In this document: positions 17,709 through 23,797 of the stretch, piece after piece | How the letters are laid out: each line of letters begins with the position of its first letter | Numbering within the stretch: position 1 is the stretch's first letter | DNA from: Smittium culicis | Lineage: Eukaryota > Kickxellomycota > Harpellomycetes > Harpellales > Legeriomycetaceae | Length of the DNA stretch: 23,797 nt | Direction of reading: 5' to 3' | Assembly (NCBI GenBank): GCA_001970855.1 | Contig: LSSN01000135.1 | Location: forward strand, 1-23,797 | Notes under the pieces: model-generated | Database searches by the model: none | What the model saw: only the letters and a program-made list of their open reading frames with translations | Told to the model about the DNA's origin: nothing | Made by a program: the position numbers and the translations under genes

Positions 17709-20700
17709 AATATACAATATAGGACAAATTTCTAATTCTTGCAAAAAAAAATTTTTAAATCTGAATCTCTATTTCTCGCCGAAAAAAGGTTGATAACTTT
17801 CTTTTTATACGGCCGTGATACTTGATAAATATATTTAATATTATACTATTATCAAAAGCTGTTCGTTAAATATTTTAATTACAGTTTAAAAAAATTAATT
17901 CAACAATCAAGTTTAGTTATTATCATATCAAATTTGGAACCAATAGTTATAAATTTTATATGAAATCTGGAAAAAATACAGGTTTGGAATAAAAATTCAT
18001 AATTAGAATAGATTAAAACAACATATCACATATTTCAAATGATTTTTATAAGTATTTAAAACGATAATTGCTATGTTTTTCAATGTTAATATACTTTTTA
18101 TTCAAATGAAGAAGTTTGCTGAATTGATGATAATCTTTAAAAATATTATATCTGATAAAACTGAAGATAATAAACATTCTTTGGGCATTATTAAAATTTT
18201 AAACAATTAAAAATACATTACTAATTCTCAAAATTCAAAAAAATAATTTAAATCCAGTTTTTATTCTTTTGAAACTAATGTATTGGGAAAATTTTCAAGA
18301 TTTTTTAAGGTATATAAATGAAAATTAAGAATAAAAAGGTTAAAAAGACGAAAATGAATTTAATTTTAGCTCTTTTTAAATATTATACAAGAATTAGAAT
18401 GAAATTATCTTGAATTTAAGCGATATCATAAATTAATATTATAATTTTGGTAGTCATTAATTATATAGAGATCAATCGATCTAAATTCGTTAAATTTCAG
18501 CCAATTATTGTGTATCTAAAGAAGGAAATATGATTATAACCTCTGTAAATTATATGATTCATCTTATGGCTATTCATTTATAGCTTTAAATTAGCTATTA
18601 GTTAAAAATTTTTATTGAATAAATAAATAATTATATAATTAATGCTAAAAATTATAAAAAAAATAAAAATAACGAAATAAAAATTATGCCTATGCAGCGA
18701 AAGAATTATATATTGTATGTGCATTACCTTTAATATACAAAATTACACCAAATAGAATTCGATTTAATCGTCAATTTTCCAAATATATAAAGGTGAATTT
18801 TTAAAAAATATATTCATTCAATTTTAATCTTTAAATTTATTTTTTGAATACATTTCAAAAATTTTAAAATTAGCATTGGAATATGCTTTGATAAAGCTAA
18901 CCTACCCGATCGTAGATGTGTATAGCAATGCTATCATACAAAAAAACAACAACAATAACAATAACTCATGTATGTATTGTTAAGCCCTTTATGAACTGCG
19001 ATTAGAATGTTCACAAAGACAAAATTCTGAATTTATTCAGGTTTTTTTTTATATAAAATTGAAGAATTACATTATCTTTGTTAAATTACAGTATCGACTG
19101 CGCTTTTAAGTAATGTAACATATTTTCAACCAAAAAACAGGACAAAGACATTAGTATTTTTTGACAGATATTGTAAATATGTATCTTTATTTTTTTAATT
19201 ACTAATATTAGGATTATAAACTTGTGAAAAGTTTTTGAAAAATAGTTTAGGTTTAAAAAAAAGCGAGATAGACCCAAGTAATTCAAAGATAAATGAAAAA
19301 GAGGTAAAAAATATTTAAAAGTGTAAAAGTGTCAAGATTGTGTGTACTGAATATGGTTTGGATAAAATCGCACAATTTTATTATAAAGTGTAAAACACAA
19401 TGTAATATGTTATAAAGAGAAGGTATAAAAAAAAGTGATAAGAATTTTACTAGTAACCCCGCATTCGTAAAAAAAGGTATGATAGAAGTGATTAATAAAT
19501 GAACAGTTAAGAATATTAAAAAATTATTTGAAAAGACCTTAATATTAATGAAATTGTATAAAAGCATTTATATGGTTATTTAAACTATATATATATGAAT
19601 GCACCTGTTATCTAGAAATAATACTACAGAAATTAAAGATATAGATTTTGCCATATATATCATACGTTTTTTCTTGTATATGTATTATTCCAAATATTAG
19701 ATATAATAAATGGTGATTTTTATAGAAAAAAATATTCATGATACTAAAAAAGAGAATAGATTTCAAAAAAATAAAAATCAAACTTAAACTCAAATTTTTT
19801 TAATTTAGTTAAATTGAATAAAAAATTATACATTAGGCGAGAATTTCATCTAAATAAAATATAAAGGGAGTGTAGAATAGCTACACTTGAGTTCATAGAT
19901 TTTTTTTTAAGAAAATCACAAACCTGTATTTTCTTTTTAAAACTTAATATTAATTTAGTAAACGAAGATTATTTGATTTTAAACTTCGTAACAGGTTCTT
20001 TGATATTTTTCATACAATAAGTGAGAAAAAAAAAGAAAAATATTTGAGTAAAATAATTCATTAATTTTTATTTTATTTAGTTTAGATAGTGTTAATTAAT
20101 ATAGTATTCTTAGAAATGATCTTATAATTAAATTTATATTTTATTTTTTAATAAATTTCATATTTAATTCTTTGATAATTTTAATATATTTAAAAAGTGA
20201 AATTTTTAAATAAATATTCGTAAAGTAAAATCTTTTAAAGCATAATACTTATATTGATGAATTTAAAAAAGTAATATTTTTTAAATATAGACAAATAATA
20301 AACGTAAATGATAAATTTTATAAACGTAAAATACTTTATTGTATTGAATCTCAAACGTCGAAACTGTAACATTTTGAATATTTAAACTTAAACTTTATTT
20401 AATTGAAGAATCATAACTAGATTTAGGTCGTTTTACAAAAGAACCCAATTCAGATAATTTTGAATAGTATTAAATAATCTATAATATCATTTAAATTCCG
20501 AAAGAAGAAAAGATCGAATAAAGAATAATGCAAGTGAAATGGAATGACAACAGTAGTGAATAAAGAATTTTTTTAAAAAAATTTATACCTATAAATTATT
20601 ATTTTATGTTTGATTTTATTTTCTAGAATTTTATAAAATCTAAATAATAATTGAATTCAGCCTAACTGTGCTTTTTTTTAAACAATTAATACGAAATTTA

Positions 20701-21332
20701 TTGCAAACTTTCTCTCTGTAATAGAAATAAACTTGCATATATTAATATTTAGTATAACTGGTATAGCTTCAATTATTCTATATAAATTTTTGAAAAAGTC
20801 TTTTTAGAAAGATTAATATCCCATAAATAATATTATACTGATCTCTTTCTGAAAATATTCTATCGATTTATATATTCAATGTTGATAATTTACCAAATAA
20901 AATACGTATACCGAGCATCTAATTTATTTAATAATTATTAAATAATTTTTTGCTAGTTTAAATTCTGGATTATAATTTTTTCTATTTATAATTATTATTC
21001 ATTGAATTTTATACGTTTTTAATTAAAAGTATCGTTCATATTTTATCTAATGAAATATTGTATAAATAAAGCAGAGTGAGATTATCTAGTCATTTCCATT
21101 TCCATATTTATCATATAAATTAAATCTTTTCGATTATATAATTTAAACATAGTTACATTTATAGTTAATTTCAAGTATACAAATACTGTGAGTAAAAATA
21201 TATTTAAATTTTTATACTCAAAAATAAAAATATTTTCAACTAAAATTTTATTAAGTTTTTATAAGAATAAGCCTAATCTATAATATTTTTATTAGCTATT
21301 ATTCTAAAATCCGTTATAGTTATCAATGAAAA
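17709..21332. other. Extremely A+T-rich gene-free region
   Basis: 3.6 kb in which I see no gene, RNA gene or recognisable transposon. The composition is extreme: 20161–20220 has 6 G or C in 60. A 13-base odd palindrome (ATAGCAATGCTAT) lies near 18926–18938, followed by a short CAACAACAATAACAATAAC run. The longest open frame, 94 codons on the minus strand at 19283–19567, is a Leu/Phe/Ile string typical of chance. Confidence 0.55.
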
Positions 21333-21528
21333 TTAACAATTTTCCGTCCAAAAATCTTTAAAAAAGATTAATTTATGATTTATTTGATGATTTATAAGCA
21401 ATTTTATTGTTTGCTGATATTTTTATATGTACCAAAATTTCTTAATGCTTCGGAATTAAAATGCTTTAATTGAACATATTGGCTATATTTCAAGATAAAA
21501 ATCATTCAACCGTCAGTGAAAGAGTTAA
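21333..21528 (+). mobile_element. TM1 element, isolated copy
   Basis: 196 bp including TTAA ends, from TTAACAATTTTCCGTCCAAA to CGTCAGTGAAAGAGTTAA. The interior has GCTTCGGAATTAAAATGCTT. It lies 5 kb from the main cluster, showing that the family is not confined to it. Confidence 0.85.
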
Positions 21529-23120
21529 AAAACCAAGCTTAAATATTATATATTTAAGCAGTCTAAATTTCTTTAAGTTTATTACCTGAAAAATGAATCA
21601 CAAAAATAATAAAATGTATACAAAATAAAAAAAATATTGAATTAAAATTATTATTAATAACTTTAATATATAAAAAAATAGAAAAAGTTATTATAAAAAC
21701 AAAGCATTAAGAAAAAAAGTGGAAATTTAATACAGCAAAAATAAATAAATAACATATGTATTATTTAATCCTAGATCATATCATTGCTTTATGCATACAC
21801 CTTATTTTAATTGTAATTGTTGTTTTATTAAATTTAAAATGATTCGGGTAAGAGAAATTTCAGATTTTGTAACATCTAGTTTAAAAAAATTTTCATCCTC
21901 ACCATAGAATTGTAAACACCATTAATAATATCTTTAATTAATTTTTTATTTCATATTTTAGACTAGGGACTATCCAAAAAAATAATTTTCTTTATTACAT
22001 CTTGTTGTATATACAATTTGATTACTAAATAAAATTCTATCTAAATCATCAGTAATAGCGGTGCAACTATTTTTCTTTAGTACCAAAAATTCTAAAAATT
22101 TAATTATAATATTACGATAAGCGAATATTTTTTCTTATAAAATTTGGTTTCTATTATGAACTAAATAAAGCTGTCAATTATACGATATATCATACTAGAA
22201 TATATTTAATTATTTTAAAAATAGAACTAAAGCTGAATAAGAGGGAGGTTTTAGTATAATAAGTCCATCCACTCGAAATAGCCTCTAATGAGTAATTCAA
22301 ATGTATTTTTTATTGAGCCTTAAAATGTGTATAATTATTTAATAATTCTTATTATAAATAAATTTAGTTTCAAATAAATCATAGTATCATGAAGTATCTT
22401 AGATCTCAACTATTTTTTTTTTGAACAACTAATAGATATCAATGCTATTAAATTTAGTCTTTATACTGTCTTGTTTAAAATTTTCTATTAGATTATGTTA
22501 ATTTTTGTTTTTTAATATAATTTTATTATTATGAATAATTTTTTTACGCAAACTGATAGATAATTAATTTTTACTATTTTTAATGATTATATTAATATTT
22601 TACCAAAGGTTTCAAAAGATAAAATTACTTTTTACAGTAAATAATATATGAATATTTTTTAAATATTTATTTATTAGTATATATATAAAACCTTTGTAAA
22701 ACAAAAATTTATTTTCGCATTCATATCTTTTATTCAAATTTATAATGATGGTTCTTTTAGCGAATGTATATTAATATTCTTTTGATAAGATTAAAGTAAT
22801 AGAATTTTTAAAGACCAATAATAAAATAAAGTAAAAAAAAAAAGTGAAATTGATATTTATCTGATTTTTATTTTTATTTTGGTAGAAATATGCACAGAAT
22901 AAATCTCATTTTACATTTTACATTAGATATATATAACTATTCTAGTTATCAGGGTATACTAATAGGGAAAAGCTAATGAAGTTATGTTTTTTCGCAATAA
23001 CAAGTAAAATTTTTTTTCTATAACCAATAAGAAATGCATATCTAATTGAAAAATACTTAATTTTTTCGGTTTATCTCGAAAAATTAAGAAATTAGTCATG
23101 CATTTTGAATGGGCAAGTTA
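21529..23120. other. Very A+T-rich gene-free region
   Basis: 1.6 kb with no supported gene or repeat. Only homopolymer and short A/T simple sequence is seen. Confidence 0.5.
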
Positions 23121-23362
23121 TTTGAGGGATTCTTTACGAAGAAAGCACTTTTACACATAAAAAGTTACAGCTCACGAAATTTCATTTTATTTAATTTCCA
23201 ATAATAAAAATCTAGAGTTATTTTTAACAAACAATAATTTTAAAATGAAGTAAATAAATTTAAATATCATAATATATTTTCATTTCATCCAATAATATTA
23301 ACGATTTATGAGTTTTCAGGGCAATAATCTCAAGTTGCAACAAAGTGTACTCTCCTAAGAGT
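23121..23362 (-). mobile_element. TM3 element, right end lost
   Basis: It starts TTTGAGGGATTCTTTACGAA with GAAAGCACTTTTACACATAA and holds CTCACGAAATTTCATTTTA and TTTCATCCAATAATATTAAC. Near the expected right end AAGTGTACTCTCCTAAGA matches the TM3 terminus, then the match stops and G+C-rich sequence begins. It is in the same orientation as the copy at 9225. Confidence 0.7.
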
Positions 23363-23393
23363 GAAATACCTTGCCGTGGTTTAGGGGCTTAAG

Positions 23394-23417
23394 TAGTGTA
23401 CTTTTCTAAGTACACTA
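23394..23417. other. Perfect 10-bp stem-loop, 4-base loop
   Basis: TAGTGTACTT (23394–23403) pairs exactly with AAGTACACTA (23408–23417) around the loop TTCT. In an RNA this would be very stable. It has no following T-run, so it is not a simple terminator. Confidence 0.85.
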
Positions 23418-23434
23418 TACTAAAATTTCACACA

Positions 23435-23474
23435 GCGTTGCACTATCCTTGGTCGGGGATAGTGAAGGCAACGC
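23435..23474. other. Long hairpin with a small bulge
   Basis: GCGTTG pairs with CAACGC and CACTATCC with GGATAGTG, giving a 14-bp stem around an 8-base loop (23449–23456) with one AAGG bulge on the 3' side. It begins 17 bases after the previous hairpin, so both may belong to one folded RNA. Confidence 0.85.
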
Positions 23475-23797
23475 GCAGCGATTCGGAGGACAGCGATTCC
23501 AGAGGAGGACCATCTAGAAACAGGAGGAACCGATTCGTTTAGCACAGTCTGAGACATTATCTGTGCACAAGTCCAGCGTTCGACAGCATTACGGAACTCA
23601 GCCGTTTAGCAGCTTATTGTAGAAGAGCCAGGTCGATCATTCCCACGTTTGGGTAGGAGCCTATTTTTTATTAATCCTGTTAGATGTAGGCTCTGACTAG
23701 GAGCTCAATGATCTCAACGAATTCAATTTTGTTGGAACGAGCTTAATTCCATGACTGCTTGTAACTTCAGTCATCCAGTCTACTTGAAGCAATGCCT

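Larger units (their letters stand above)
23363..23797. other. G+C-rich segment with strong hairpins, type unknown
   Basis: Composition changes sharply: 23461–23520 has 33 G or C in 60, against 6 in 60 at 20161–20220. Besides the two listed hairpins, GAGCCTA/TAGGCTC (23657–23663 with 23687–23693) and ATGACTG/CAGTCAT (23751–23757 with 23768–23774) can pair. CAGCGATTC occurs twice, 15 bases apart (23476, 23491). No full-length reading frame is present. It could be the start of a retroelement inserted in the TM3 copy, a structured non-coding RNA, or the edge of a different chromosomal domain. It continues past the window. Confidence 0.5.

Noticed and set aside
19086..19793. Three consecutive minus-strand frames of 61–94 codons that look like membrane proteins
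   Set aside because: Their Leu/Phe/Ile content follows directly from A/T-only codons. There is no splice pattern, start context or conserved motif.
23393..23656. Open frame in the G+C-rich island (SDSEDSDSRGG…) with one internal stop
   Set aside because: Two frames are partly open here simply because stops are rarer at this G+C content. There is an in-frame TAG at 23540 and no recognisable domain. Too weak to call a gene or pseudogene.
23730..23797. TGTTGGAACG resembling the start of a copia/Ty1-type LTR
   Set aside because: Only 68 bases remain in the window. No second LTR, primer-binding site or reverse transcriptase can be seen, and ten bases are not enough.

Overview
The window looks like a piece of nuclear DNA from an A+T-rich ascomycete, most likely a yeast or yeast-like fungus. 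The reasons are a Zn(II)2Cys6 transcription factor with a fungal middle-homology region, a yeast-type xylose-reductase-family aldo-keto reductase, a small protein that looks like a fungal-only family, GT–AG introns, and eukaryotic promoter and poly(A) features with no bacterial operon signals. The species cannot be named from the sequence.

Layout. (1) 1–7448 is the genic third. A 323-residue aldo-keto reductase (+, 726–1697) converges on a two-exon conserved fungal gene of unknown function (–, 2165–3129). Next in tandem is a three-exon Zn2Cys6 transcription factor (–, 4607–7448). Its middle exon is only 13 nt (6422–6434), and it both restores the reading frame and completes a conserved helix of the regulatory domain. 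(2) 7449–8551 is gene-free unique DNA carrying the transcription factor promoter. (3) 8552–16320 is a graveyard of short non-autonomous transposons. Family TM1 (about 197 bp) has TTAA–CCCTTTC ends and inserts at TTAA, like piggyBac. Families TM2 (about 197 bp) and TM3 (about 252 bp) share ATATGGGAGATT-type ends. Copies are nested in one another or abut through a shared TTAA, and one copy holds a poly(A)-tailed insertion with a 14-bp target duplication. (4) 16321–23120 is extremely A+T-rich and nearly featureless (6 G+C in 60 bases at 20161–20220). It holds a 32-bp tandem repeat (17573–17708) and one isolated TM1 copy (21333–21528). (5) 23121–23797 holds a TM3 copy that breaks off into a G+C-rich segment (33 of 60 bases at 23461–23520) with several strong RNA-type hairpins, running off the window end.

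The three genes show no sign of a shared pathway: one is a metabolic reductase, one is unknown, and one is a transcription factor whose targets cannot be read from the sequence. No protein-coding gene is supported in the last 16 kb. The most interesting material is the 13-nt micro-exon, the TTAA-inserting element family with its nested copies, the 506-bp TM3 palindrome at 8972–9477, and the structured G+C-rich island at the right end.

Exon boundaries and repeat limits were set by reading the sequence by eye. Repeat ends are good to a few bases. Family names TM1, TM2 and TM3 are local labels.
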